Source: Macrotrachela quadricornifera
Taxonomy: Eukaryota > Rotifera > Eurotatoria > Philodinida > Philodinidae
Length of the DNA: 64,000 bases
Direction: 5' to 3'
Assembly: GCA_022393335.1 (NCBI GenBank)
Contig: JAJEKB010021580.1
Span: forward strand, 150,651 to 214,650
Within the stretch, counting starts at the first letter, position 1, and every line of letters starts with the position of its first letter. A program made the position numbers and the translations under genes. Shown one piece after another: positions 32,746 through 43,956 of the stretch. The notes under the pieces are model-generated. The model did no database searches and was not told where the DNA came from. It saw only the letters and a program-made list of their open reading frames with translations.

Positions 32746-34262
32746 TAATTTAATGAGCAGATAAGATAATCCCTGATGCAAATGATCTGTGGTCTGGAAA
32801 GAATACGAAATTCTAGTGAAAATTCCAGAATTTTAGAATAGGGCCAGGTCTCATAATTAAATCTTTTTTTATTTTTCTATCATTTGAATATTAATAATAA
32901 CGTAATTATTTAAGGAGTTGGATTACTAAATATTGATTATTATTATTAACAGCAATTCCCCTGATTTTTTTTTAATACAATCAATCAAACATTTTTTTGT
33001 ATCATTATTCTCCATCAGTTGTGTATTTCTTCTTTCTTCAAATTACCCGTATAATTGTAGTTTCTTCTTTTATTATATCTTATTTTAATTCATTTTTCCA
33101 TATATGTATATATCTTATCTTGTTTTATTACTTATACATTTAATGTAAACTTTTATTTGCTTGTTATACTTATTTGTAAATGATTACACGAAACGCGTCG
33201 ACAAAATCAAAAATCTGTATTTATCTTCATTATTTTTAAAGTGTTTTATTAAAACTTATAAATTGATATTTGACATAAATTGATTGTTGAAAAGCAAGAG
33301 CTGAGAATTCTAGATTGATTTGTTTTTCGTTTGGTTCACCCAGAATATTGTTTTCAATGTCACTCCTCAATTAAAAGTAATCCGCCGTCTATGTTCCTGT
33401 GAGAAAATCTAATCCTTATATAACTAAAAAATAAAATATACCTCAATTATAAATATTCCTCACAGTGATATGATGAAGCTTTTTAAAATAAAACAAAACA
33501 AATCAGGAAGGAAAACTGGATATTTTATAGTGCAATGTACGGTGAAAACAAATGATTCTTATACAATCAACGCCATACAGATTTACATAACGTACATATT
33601 TTTTTCACCTCATAGTTATATCAACGTTTTATATATCTATTATGACAGCTCTATGGTGCGATGAATCGACAAGATTACACTCAAAAATACCTATGCGAAT
33701 AAGTATGTTTACCTTCGTTCTTTTTATATATTTAGCAACTAAAGATTGATAAAGAAAAAATATACTATTCAGTTTTTTTTTCTTTATTCATGAATAATTT
33801 GTCATTAGAATGATAAAACCAAAAATAGTCCTGGATATTAATGAGTATAAACATGATATCTAATTATAATCAAATAAATAAAGAATATAAACGTCATCCA
33901 AATTTTCTATTGATAAAAATACTATCAGAAATAAACAACATCAAAATACGAAATTATTCTTTTTCGATCATATGACGCAAATATAATCTATACAAATTTC
34001 ATTGTATAAATACTGAATATTAACTCAGATGCAACGGGATGGACAGGTAGTTGTATTCAATTTCTGTTATTATTATCAAGAAGAAATGAAAGATTTATTC
34101 TGTTTCAATCAACTATTAGAATGCATATAATAGATGATCAAATTCTACATGATTTCAATGTAATTTGATCGAAATAAATACTTTAATTGAGAAATGTATT
34201 AATATATGTATATTTATCGGAAAAATAATATTTTTCTTCTTTTATAGATTAATTGAAGTGAA
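32746..34262. other. No gene recognised; 5' flank of secreted-protein gene
   Basis: Very AT-rich. Short frames exist (for example near 33470) but lack any family signature or splice support. Confidence 0.4.
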
Positions 34263-34850
34263 ATGTCATATCGTTTGTGTTATATATTGCTGATTGCAGT
34301 ATGTTTATTCAACATAGGTTATTCAATACCTTTACTTGAACGTCTTATCCGTGTACTTAAATGTCGAGATCTAACAGTCAATTTAAAATATCCTTTATCA
34401 TTACCGGCAGCAGGAAGTAAACCTGTAACACAATACATCACAGATAATGGAACTTTTACTGAATGTGAAGCAATAGGCGTGACATATGTTAGAGTGGCAT
34501 ACTATTTAACATTGACATTGTCAGACGCCACTTGTCAAAAGGGAGTATTTACCGAATTCAAAATGATTGGCAATTTCGATATTGCTTTAAGTATACCAAA
34601 AGGATTATTTAATTTTACAGTTAATTTAAGTGATCCAACAAAAACTCGTTACCTTAATGTACCACAAAAATTTGATGATCCAGCAGCATTGGTAAACAAT
34701 CTTAACACTCCTCTTATTGCAAACTTTACCTATAGATTTCCTGCAACAAAACATCAACCAGGCTGCAGACAAGTTTTATCTGAAACAGTTTTCGTTGATG
34801 CGGATTTGTATATTGGTATCCCCAACCAACTCATTAACTCGAAAAAGTAG
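34263..34850 (+). CDS. Secreted protein of unknown family, 195 aa
   Basis: A single-exon frame from ATG 34263 to TAG 34848-34850. Residues 1-21 form a clear signal peptide (YRLCYILLIAVCLFNIGYS). The mature part has four cysteines (about 34, 68, 91, 168), so perhaps two disulfides, and four N-glycosylation sites (62, 117, 121, 154). Alternating hydrophobic residues suggest a beta-rich fold. I do not recognise the family. The gene sits intact in a region full of transposon and pseudogene fragments, so expression evidence would be of interest. The upstream 20 bp include a tttatagattaattg stretch that might hold an acceptor for a non-coding 5' exon; not needed for the model. Confidence 0.8.
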   Translation: MSYRLCYILLIAVCLFNIGYSIPLLERLIRVLKCRDLTVNLKYPLSLPAAGSKPVTQYITDNGTFTECEAIGVTYVRVAYYLTLTLSDATCQKGVFTEFKMIGNFDIALSIPKGLFNFTVNLSDPTKTRYLNVPQKFDDPAALVNNLNTPLIANFTYRFPATKHQPGCRQVLSETVFVDADLYIGIPNQLINSKK

Positions 34851-35261
34851 TTATAATCGACATTTAATGATGTTTATTTTAACTTTTTTCTCCAGTTTCG
34901 TTTGAATTCCTTCGCTTTTTAGTCTTCAGTACATGTCAATAATTACTATTATTTCGTGTTTTTTTTTCTGCTAATAAATAATCAAACATACTTGTGGGTA
35001 TGGATGACCTCTTAGTTCTCACGCTCAAAAATAATTATTTGATAAAATTGTAATCTATCAAGTAAATCAACTAATTTCTGATTTTTTTTTCATATTCATA
35101 TGATTTAATATAATATTGACGAATATTTTTGATTAAAATAAAAGATTCATAATCGAATTGCTGAATAAAACTTACCTGAAATGTTAATTTATTGTTAATA
35201 TCGATAGAAATTACCATTGACTAGAAAGACAAACAGTAAAAATATCAATCAAACACATAAC
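34851..35261. other. 3' flank of secreted-protein gene
   Basis: AT-rich, with AATAAA near 34974; nothing else recognised. Confidence 0.4.
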
Positions 35262-35840
35262 ATAAACTTATGTCTTGCATAAAATTTTTTGCATACTGGT
35301 TGAATTTCTTCATTTAATGTTGCACTAAATATCAATACTTGTTCTTTATATGGAGTCATTTTAAATATTTCATAAATATCTTGACAGATAACTTTAATAA
35401 ATGAAATTTTTCATTTCTTCGTAAATATTCGTTATCAATCTGTTCATTGATTATCTATTGTTAGTTCCTTATCAACTAACTGCTTTGATTAATCCTACAC
35501 TGATTATTTTTGGATAGAAAGTAGTCTTTTGATCAGAACACATCGAAAATAGAAATTAACAAAAATGATCTCTCTCGCTCATCTTTAAAAGATTCGTTTT
35601 TTAACGGATCGTTCCAATAGCTGATCAGTGATCAATGATGAAATGTTTAATATGATGTAATCGAAGTGCTTTCAGTTTTGCTAAAACTAAAAGTAAACCA
35701 ACAATTCCCAGAACAATATGTGGACAATTTTTTCTTAAAATATCTTGATCATTTTTGACTGATAAACCACCAAAAGAGATTGAGATTTTAACATTTGATA
35801 GATATTTACAAAGACATTCATATTCACGACTAGACGTCGA
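35262..35840 (-). pseudogene. DDX39/UAP56 RNA helicase pseudogene fragment
   Basis: From about 35835 downward the minus strand reads SREYECLCKYLSNVK, FFGG-like SISFGGLSVKNDQDILRKNC, PHIVLGIVGLLLVLAKLKAL and HHIKHFIIDH, then a stop where DECD (motif II) should follow. After about 220 bp of unrelated or scrambled sequence, [19 protein letters not shown] follows (35380 to about 35265), which includes motif III (SAT). These are the central parts of the DEAD-box helicase DDX39/UAP56, which acts in mRNA export and spliceosome assembly. The N-terminal Q motif and Walker A, the DECD box and the C-terminal RecA domain are missing. It is a dead fragment, probably brought in by duplication; a parent gene must exist elsewhere. 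Confidence 0.85.
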
Positions 35841-36099
35841 AACGAGGTGGATTTTATACTCCCTCCCCCCGATATTGACTCTATTTTTGTTTCTCTGCCT
35901 CGCTCCGAATTTTCCCCGATCCTTCTTTGACTATTTTTTGCTTGTTCATCAAGTTCTTTTAATAACTTTGCCTGTTGATCTTATTATTTATTTCACAACA
36001 TATTAAAAAAAGATTCATAAGAGCCTGAGAGCACAAAAAAGTAGCGTAAGCAGAAAAAGATGTAGCTACAGATTGATCAATATTTTTTCTTCTTATTCT

Positions 36100-37150
36100 C
36101 TATTGCACGAAAAAATAGCATATTGTTAACGGTTATTGGATCAAAGCTAGACCTTCTTTGGTTAACAATTTGGTCTGTGCCCGAGAACTCTCTTTCTACA
36201 GCCGATGAACTGCACGAAATCGAATATATCTGACGTGCTAATTTAGATAGATTTGGAAAAATATTCTCATACTATTTCCAAAATAATAATGGATTAGTGT
36301 AGTTTTTCTCTTTATCTACCTTAAATTCAACATAAATATCAAGTCCATCTTTTTCTGCTGTAGTTATTGTAGTTTTTGTATTTATCATTTCATCATCCAT
36401 CTATTGTTCGAAAAAAAAATTGTTGGCTTTTCTTCTTGGTGGCTGATTTTCAATATCGAATGTTGTAGCGGTACTCATTCTCGGCAATAATGCACGATAG
36501 GTACGATAATATTCTGCTTTTTGAGCTGCTGTTGTTGACAACAACCTTTTGAATTTTGGATGCAGAAAAAATTCATTTTGTGTTCATCTCACCAATTTTA
36601 TTACCTTGTTCGAATTGATGTAATTCATCTTTTAGATATTTAATACATGGAAATACAACATGTAATGATGGCATGTCTCCTGTTCGTACTTCTTTTACAT
36701 CGTTCTGTCAAAGTCTTAGGAAAACGATTAACTGGTTAATTGCAGCCATATTAACTTTTCCAATTCGATGAAATTGTTTAAATTGAATCAATAATCATAC
36801 TATCAAGTAAACCACACATAGACAATCATCGGATTTTTAAACATTGATGAATAGTTGTAAATGGTGAATGTTGTTCTTGATCTTGTTCATTTTCATTACT
36901 TGCTTTATCCTATAATTTTATCTATTTGTTTAAATTACTCCGAAACGAGAGAATTATTAAATTTAACTGAAATTTTGTTGGTATCATTTCGTTCGAAATA
37001 ATTGACGATACTTTCAGTGGTGCCCTTTTTTCGTCACTGACATTTGAAAAAATGTCTTCTTCAAAATTCCATTCAAGCGATGTGCAGCACAAAACATTAA
37101 TCGAAACTCATCCAAACTCTTAATAAAATTTAAGTCGCGATTAGTAAAGA
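36100..37150 (-). pseudogene. hAT transposase pseudogene (second family)
   Basis: Minus-strand pieces in order: RLMFCAAHRLN (about 37100; the CAAHxLN motif of hAT), PSLHVVFPCIKYLKDELHQF (about 36690-36620), ENQPPRRKAN (about 36440), and the dimerisation region LSKLARQIYSISCSSSAVER followed by EFSGTDQIVNQRRSSFDPIT (about 36250-36130). Frames change and stops occur between pieces, so the gene is inactive. It differs in sequence from the hAT remnants at 31620-32170 and 61135-61404. Confidence 0.8.
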
Positions 37151-37164
37151 ATGCACAAGTGATA

Positions 37165-38215
37165 TCTGGTCAACGAAGTAAAGGGTGAGTCAAAATGAAT
37201 GAACCTCAGTATATTTCATGTAATTCATTAATATTGCAGTGTTTAACAAAAAAACTTTTAGCAATAGCTTCGTCGTTAAATCTTCTAGAAAACGTAGATA
37301 TTTTTATTATTTTAAACAATCTCCACTATTTTGTGACGTATGATACAATTGATTCGTCCAAGAATTACAACTTTCAAACACAACATCTTTTTCGAATTTT
37401 TTTCGCAGCTTTTTTAATTCTTGGATCAATGTTGTTTTAGATGTCATTTTATTCCAGTGAATGACCTTCACAAATTCATCCTAAGCACAGTAATCCAATG
37501 AGTTGAAATCGAAACTATTTTGGGGGCCAATGTTCTTTATTGATAAACGCTGGAATATTGTCACATTCATTTTTTCTCGTTTCCTAACGCTGTTTGCAAG
37601 AGATTCAATTTTTCGTGATTTGAATGGAATAATCGTCTTAATAACTATTAAAACATGATAATACAAAATGATCAATGAAATTGGTTCTATTAATTTATCA
37701 GTGTCATCAGATTGTCCACGTACAGCTCGAACTAATATCAACATCAAGAAGGTCAAGCAAAAGCTACAACGAAAGAAGGTATTGACTAGAAAAGTTGCAC
37801 GTCAACTGCGTATATCTAAAAAAGTGCTCACAAAATTCGTCGAGATCGATCTTATAAACATGTGATCGAATCAGCACTTACCGAAGAACCTAAAGAAAAA
37901 AAAAGTTTGCTAACTAGATACAAACAAAATTTTGAAAAGCGGGAAACATTGAAAATTCTGTTTTCTAACGAAAAGCTATTCGATAATGATGGTGTTTACA
38001 AAACCCAAAATGACCATATTTGGGCTGTAAATCGTGATGAAAAATCATTTCCGCAAAAGGTCATGGTTTAGATTGGTGTTTGTTCAAAAGGTGTATTACC
38101 ATTAGTAATAGCTGATCAAAATATAGCCAACCATGAGCGATACAATAAAGAGATGTTTCCTGTAACACTTAAATATGGAAATTATGTCTTTGGAAAACAT
38201 TGGACATTCCAACTA
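37165..38215 (+). pseudogene. Tc1/mariner-type transposase pseudogene
   Basis: About 37700-38215 encodes, with one frame break near 37860 and stops, the helix-turn-helix segment (TARTNINIKKVKQKLQRKKV), the region around the first catalytic residue (ETLKILFSNEKLFDND, where family members have SDEK, so Asp is replaced by Asn), VMV-stop-IGVCSKGVLPLVI (usual VMVWG, TGG changed to TAG at 38069-38071), and HWTFQLEE where WTFQQD is expected, so the second Asp is gone too. No third catalytic residue was found. The sequence aaagggtgagtcaaaatgaa near 37180 may be the left terminal repeat. Confidence 0.75.
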
Positions 38216-38560
38216 GAGGAAAGACTTTTATAAATATTGGCACAAGCCGTTTTAAAGATTTTGAATTTTCGATGATCATCTTACGAAAAGTTCTAAAAAT
38301 AAATCCTACAACCAGGTATAGAGTGAAATACGACATTAAGATGAATCAAAAGTAAGTGAAGATCCACTAATTTATTGATGATAATGAACAAGAGAAACAA
38401 AGAAATCAAATACATGGATAAATAGAATATACAGACACAAGAAGAGAGAAGAAACAACGAAGTCTTTTCTTCTTTGGTATATATCAATACCATTCGTTCA
38501 ATGATCTATGAGAATTTTAAATTTCGTTTATCAGAATTAATAGTTTTATTAAATGATTCG
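38216..38560. other. Spacer and 3' flank of the crotonase gene
   Basis: AT-rich; nothing recognised besides possible transcript-end signals for the minus-strand gene that follows. Confidence 0.35.
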
Positions 38561-39717
38561 TTAATGTTTGCTTTTTATATCTCCTTGTTCATAAGAATAT
38601 CTATGATTAATATTAGGACGGTTTTTTTCTTGAGCTTGACTATAATCTTGAAAGGGTAAATCACGTTCTTTCACTGCCCGTTGAACACCGAATCGAGCAG
38701 CTGTTTCCACAAACTGCATGGCTTCGGGAGTATGACGCATAGAACCATCTAAAATGCAACCTAATAATTGTGTAGTATGTAATCCTTGATTTTCATAGAC
38801 TTGATTAACCATCAATTTCATAGTAGCTAATTGTGTCATAGGAATTTGAGCTAATTTTTCACCTGTTTCTATTACCTGCATTTCTAATTCGTTAAATGGT
38901 ACAGATTTATTAATTAAACTAATTTCAGCTGCTCTTTTTCCAGTAAGAGCCTCACCAGATAATGCTAATTCTTTACATTTTGTTAATCCCAAACGATAAA
39001 TCCACATGCCTGTTAAATAAGCTCCCCATACTCTACTATAGGGAGTTCCAATGATTGCATCATCTGCAGCAATAATCATGTCGGCACATAATGCCATATC
39101 GCTGCCACCACCAACACAATAACCATGAATTTGAGCAATGACAGGTTTAGGTGAATACCAAATAGACATAAATTTAGCAATTGGACTTGTTAATTTTGAT
39201 GTAGTAAGCATCATATCTTCTCCAGGATTCCAATCTTGCATTGAATTACGTAAATTCGTAGGAAGAGTGGATAAATCACTACTAAAATCAAATCCTGCAC
39301 AAAATGAAGTACCATTACCACGAAGTATAATTATTTTTACTGATTTATCATCATTTGCTCTAGTTATTGAATGTTGTATTTCAGAAGGCATTAAAGGTGA
39401 AATTGTATTTAATTTTTCAGGTCTATTAAAAGTTATAAAAGCTAGTGGTGAAGAAACATGATAAAGTATTGTTTCATATGTTGGACTTGGATTGATTAAA
39501 TGTGACGGACTACTCCATAATTTTGTGTTATCAGGAGGTATTTGTTGTTGAGTAACATTTCTCATAGTCATTAGTTTTGAACGAATAGTTGATATTTTCG
39601 GCCACCATTGATCAACTAAAAAAGAAATTATCAATGAAAATCTTTTGGACTTTTATTATCGCGCTCTGTTGTATCTTTTAAACCTATATCGTAATGTGCC
39701 GGTTGGTGCGTATACAT
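38561..39717 (-). CDS. Enoyl-CoA hydratase/isomerase (crotonase) family protein, 362 aa
   Basis: Exon 1 39717-39684 (MYTHQPAHYDI; an alternative in-frame ATG is at 39735), intron 39616-39683 (68 bp, GTTTAA...TTTTTTAG), exon 2 39615-38561. The crotonase core starts at about residue 65 (YHVSSPLAFITFNRPEKLNT). Oxyanion-hole segments are intact: SFCAGFDFSS and GYCVGGGSDMALCAD. The two catalytic glutamates of true hydratases are not in place: GGGSD has Asp where GGGCE is usual, and the second position lies in IGTPYSRVWGAYLTG, without Glu. The variant resembles bacterial crotonase paralogues with the PxxRVWG pattern. It binds acyl-CoA by inference; the reaction is uncertain (isomerase, hydrolase or modified hydratase). 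The C-terminal 25 residues are polar (ending QGDIKSKH) with no peroxisomal SKL. Confidence 0.85.
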
Positions 39718-41946
39718 GATGAAACATATCTTCATTTCTAATTGATTCTAACCATCGTAATCTGATGTAACTAGCACAATCTCATACCAAATATGAATGA
39801 AGTAACTTGATATTTTTACTGATTCTCATTTCATTCTGATAGACAATCCATAGTCTCTGTTAGGAAAACTCTACAAATTTCCAATGAGAACCTTTTTGTT
39901 TTCAGTTCTCACACAAAAATTTTCGGGTATGTAAGTCCAAATTTTTTAACATATTCACCTTTTTTGAATAATGAACGCATGCTTTTCGATATTGATAAGA
40001 AATAAGATGACCGAATAAGTGAAAGTTGATGTTTATATTTATCTTTCTTTTGTTATAGCAGCGTTGTATATCAAACATTTTTCTCTTGCGTTCTTCGCTG
40101 TATTCGACGGACATTTTGTGATTGTCTTTCTTCGTCACTGCCTATTATCCCGTGTTCAAAATATCTGCATATATGTGGATTATTCTTTTTTCTCTTTGCG
40201 CACTTTTGACCTTAGCTCGTTATTCATGCATTCTTTTGTATTTGTCGTATCGAAGTTATTTTTAGATAAGTGAAATTATAAGATCTTTCGAAAGAGAGTG
40301 TTAGTAATTGACGTACCAGTCGATCACATTAAGTTGAAGGACTAAATGCTAATATATATGCAAAGTCGTCTTATATGTTGTGTTTCATAATGCAGTGAAT
40401 AAATGATTGTAAGATCGAAGACTAAGACTTCAAAGATAAGAAAAAGCACGTTAATGGTGAACATTGTGAAGCACAGAAAGTAACTAATTTTGAGAAAAAA
40501 TGGCCTCATCAAACGAACGGGCGTAAGGAATAACTAATATTTGCAAGTGGCACAAAATCGTCAGAAGAAACATAGCACAAAGTAACTAATCCTAATATTG
40601 TTGATAATGTTGTAGTTTTTTAGCACTTCATCTTCAATTGTGAGAAGAATCCAAAAGAGTATATTTATAGTTTGTGTGTATACCACATATCGATCGTGTT
40701 TTAACTGATAGACGCAATATCTTAACTGTTAAATTAGACTTGAAGTATAAAAAAATATCAATTGAGCACAGGAAATCGTATTTTACTTGATTATTTCGCA
40801 TTTAATCAATTTTTGAAGGGATCGGAAACACCAATACTGTATTCACAAGATGTTCCAAACAAGGAACCAAAATTATTACGAATCAATACGGATGTGAACA
40901 AGTAGAAATGTTATGTAATTTACGCTGTCATCATTCAAAAACGCATAACAATAAGTAAGTTTGATATGGTATATTCATTCCTAGAATAAGCCATAGGCAA
41001 GTTAGTTGTTCCATCACATAATTATCCGCCGAATACAGAGAAAAATATTCTAATTGTGAGGTCTATGACTACTGTGTGTAAGACAAGTATCGAAATTTTT
41101 AATTTTACGTTTAATATGTAATGATAGGCAACTCTTTTACAATACTCATCCTACTTTCAGGCCTATCTTTAAAAAAATATATGAAAAGCAACAAAAAAAA
41201 AACTCCCTTTCTGTTAAATTGTAACGTTAGAGCTTGGACAAATTTTAGAAGCTAATCAGAGATCTCTAGCGGTTGAAATGGCAAGGTTTATTAGTCTCGT
41301 CTGATGATAATATCTGCGTAATAGATATCAAAATATCATGTGATGTATAAATATATTTAGCTGTTTTTCTCAATTTTTTTCCATTTTATATTGTTTATAC
41401 AATTGTTCAATAGGAGAGTCATAGAGAAATTAGGAAATGATTGACACGAAATTTATAGTAAAACAGCAAAATCTTTTTTTCTTTTTAAATAAAAAATAAA
41501 GGAGGGGGATATATAGGACTGAAAATCGGCTCATCATGTATATTCTTCCAACTAAAGCCATATGAAAAACGTTGTTTACAATCGAGTTTTGATCTTGTTA
41601 GTTGGTTTATTAACATTGATACAGCTAATATGTCATTAGAAAACATTTTCAGGCATTTTTAGATCAAAAATTTACAGAGTAGCCCATTGTATTTTCAGGT
41701 AAATAAAACAACGCTAGTCAATATGGTTCTCTTGTGTGCAAAGAAGATGCAGAGAATAGTGAAAAAAGAGAATGAGATAAGATAAGCCAAGAAGATCTAT
41801 TTAGTTTTACTTCATTTATACCTTTTAGCATACAAAGAATCTATGAGAATCTGTTATCATTATGTGTACTCACACATGCTTGATACATAGTAATATAATT
41901 CTTTTTGATATACACATCAAACGAAAACCACTCAAATCTTGTAAGT
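39718..41946. other. No gene recognised
   Basis: Intergenic AT-rich DNA between divergently oriented crotonase and transporter genes, including both promoters. Short frames exist but none carries a signature. No repeat could be delimited. Confidence 0.4.
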
Positions 41947-43956
41947 ATGACCAAGAATGCTCGTACGCCTCTATGGAGCATCTGTTTCGCATTGGTTCTT
42001 TATTTTTTGCAAGGAACAAACATTGGGTTAATAAATAGTCTACCATTATTTTTGATTGCTCATGGTGCAACATGGAAAGATCAAGGCACATTTAATTTCA
42101 CTTCATATCCATTTTCATTCAAACTTCTTTGGGCACCACTGGTCGATACTCTTTATAGCAAACGATTTGGTAGACGCAAATCATGGTTAGTTCCAATACA
42201 ATTGTGTACAGCTGGAATTCTCCTATTCTTATCGTTCTTTATCGAAACGTTTCTAGCTGCCCGTCGTGTTATTTTGCTTACTATCATTATCTTTGGTATT
42301 GTTTTCCTTACTGCTACTCAAGATATTTGTGTTGATGGCTTGTCTATCTCCTTGTTTGCAGCGACAAACGCTCAATGGACATCGACCTCCCAAAGTGTGG
42401 GACAAACTTTAGGTCAAGTTTTTGGTTTCTCATTTATTTTAACATTTGAATCAGCAAATTTCACAAACAAATACATCCGCAAACCTCTTTCAATACCTGA
42501 AAAACCATCAGGCTTAATTTCTCTTGACCATTTTGTACGCTTTACAGCTGCAGCTTTTCTAATTGTTACTATATGTATTATTATATTTTTTCGTGAACGC
42601 CAACGAGTACCGATCGATAATAATGAAGAAACAGAGAATCTTTCATTAAATGAAGCATATCGTTCAATTTGGAAACTTTCCAAAAAGAAGTGTATTCGAC
42701 AATTAACTCTCATTTCACTTCTTTCACCAGTTGGAACGGTTGCCACCTTAAATATGACCCGTTTGGCACTCGTTGAGTAAGTGGAAGAATTTCAATGTTT
42801 AGATTTCATCTGTCCTTAGCTCGTGGTCTTGAAATACACCAGTAGTCGGTAAAAACACTTGCCTTGTTTTTGGACAGCATTTAGAAAGAATAGTTATTTA
42901 CTTCTTTTCTTTTTGTGTTCTCAAAAAGTGAATATATTCTAGAATGATTTGTCAAGAAACGGTTAAGTTATTGCAAAAATTGTGATTGTCGACCACACCA
43001 TACCTGAAGGGGGGTTAAGGCTATTCTTTCGAAACAAATATTTTTCTCACAATTATTTTTTTAAAATATATATAGATCGACTCAGTTTTTAACGCTCATT
43101 CGGAATATGATATTAGTTTTAAATCAAATCGTAGTTTGTTAAATAAAAATTGTCTAAACAACGTTTTTGCACGGTTTTGTAGCTACTAAAAGAAGCTGTC
43201 AGAAGGTATAGATCCATCTTGATACAACTCTTTCTATCCAGTACTAGTTTCTAGACAGTTCGATCAAAATTAATTTGTTGTCAATTCTTTTTACATTTTG
43301 AAGTACACATAACACTCGGATTTAAATCTGAGATTTTCATATTTATTCTTTTCAGCCATGGTTTGTCACGAGCAAATTATGCTCTTGTTAGCATACCAGT
43401 AACTCTTATATCAATCACAGCATCTTTAACGATTCGTCATACAAAGCAGCCTTTTATTTGGTTTACCAGATCCTATATATTATGCCTTATTAGTGCGATA
43501 CCACTTGCTGTTTATATCTATTTTACTCCTTACATAATCTTCACCAGCTACTATCAACCATTGCTCATTGTACTTCTTGCATGTAATAAATTCGTTCATG
43601 TTTTACGAATAACTGCTCATGTTGGTTTCTTTGCTTCAATTAGTGAATCACGTATTGGTGGTACTTATATGACATTTCTCGTTACTCTTCTTAATTTAGG
43701 ATTTTCTGTCAATACATCGATTATTCTTTATATAGCTAATTGGTTACCAAAAAAGTATGCTTATGTTATTCTAGTCAGCACAGGTCTTGTTCTCGGAGCT
43801 GTATGGCTCGGATTTTCATATCGAACTGTGAAACGATTACAAAATCTACCAATTAACGAATGGCATCTAACACCAGAACCAAAGACAAATAAAACGACAT
43901 CATCGAATGAACAAGGCGAAGACGACTATGAAGCATCGTTAGTCGTTGACAAATAA
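41947..43956 (+). CDS. Acetyl-CoA transporter-like protein (SLC33A1/AT-1 family), 476 aa
   Basis: Exon 1 41947-42776, intron 42777-43355 (GTAAGT...TTTTCAG, 579 bp), exon 2 43356-43956; the joint reads TRLALVDHGLSRANYALVSI and keeps frame. About eleven membrane helices are visible. Family hallmarks are the N-terminal LQGTNIGLINSLPLFL, SFKLLWAPLVDTLYSKRFGR, RRKSWLVP and TATQDICVDGLSI. AT-1 carries acetyl-CoA from the cytosol into the endoplasmic reticulum for acetylation of proteins and glycans. The protein is shorter than human AT-1 (549 residues), with a compact lumenal loop and a polar C-terminal tail of about 30 residues. No inactivating change. ATG 41947 is the first ATG in frame after an in-frame non-ATG stretch; upstream gtaagt just before it might mark an upstream exon boundary in another transcript. 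Confidence 0.88.

Noticed and set aside
42777..43355. Transposon inside the transporter intron
   Set aside because: The intron is long for this genome, but no inverted ends or target duplication could be found.
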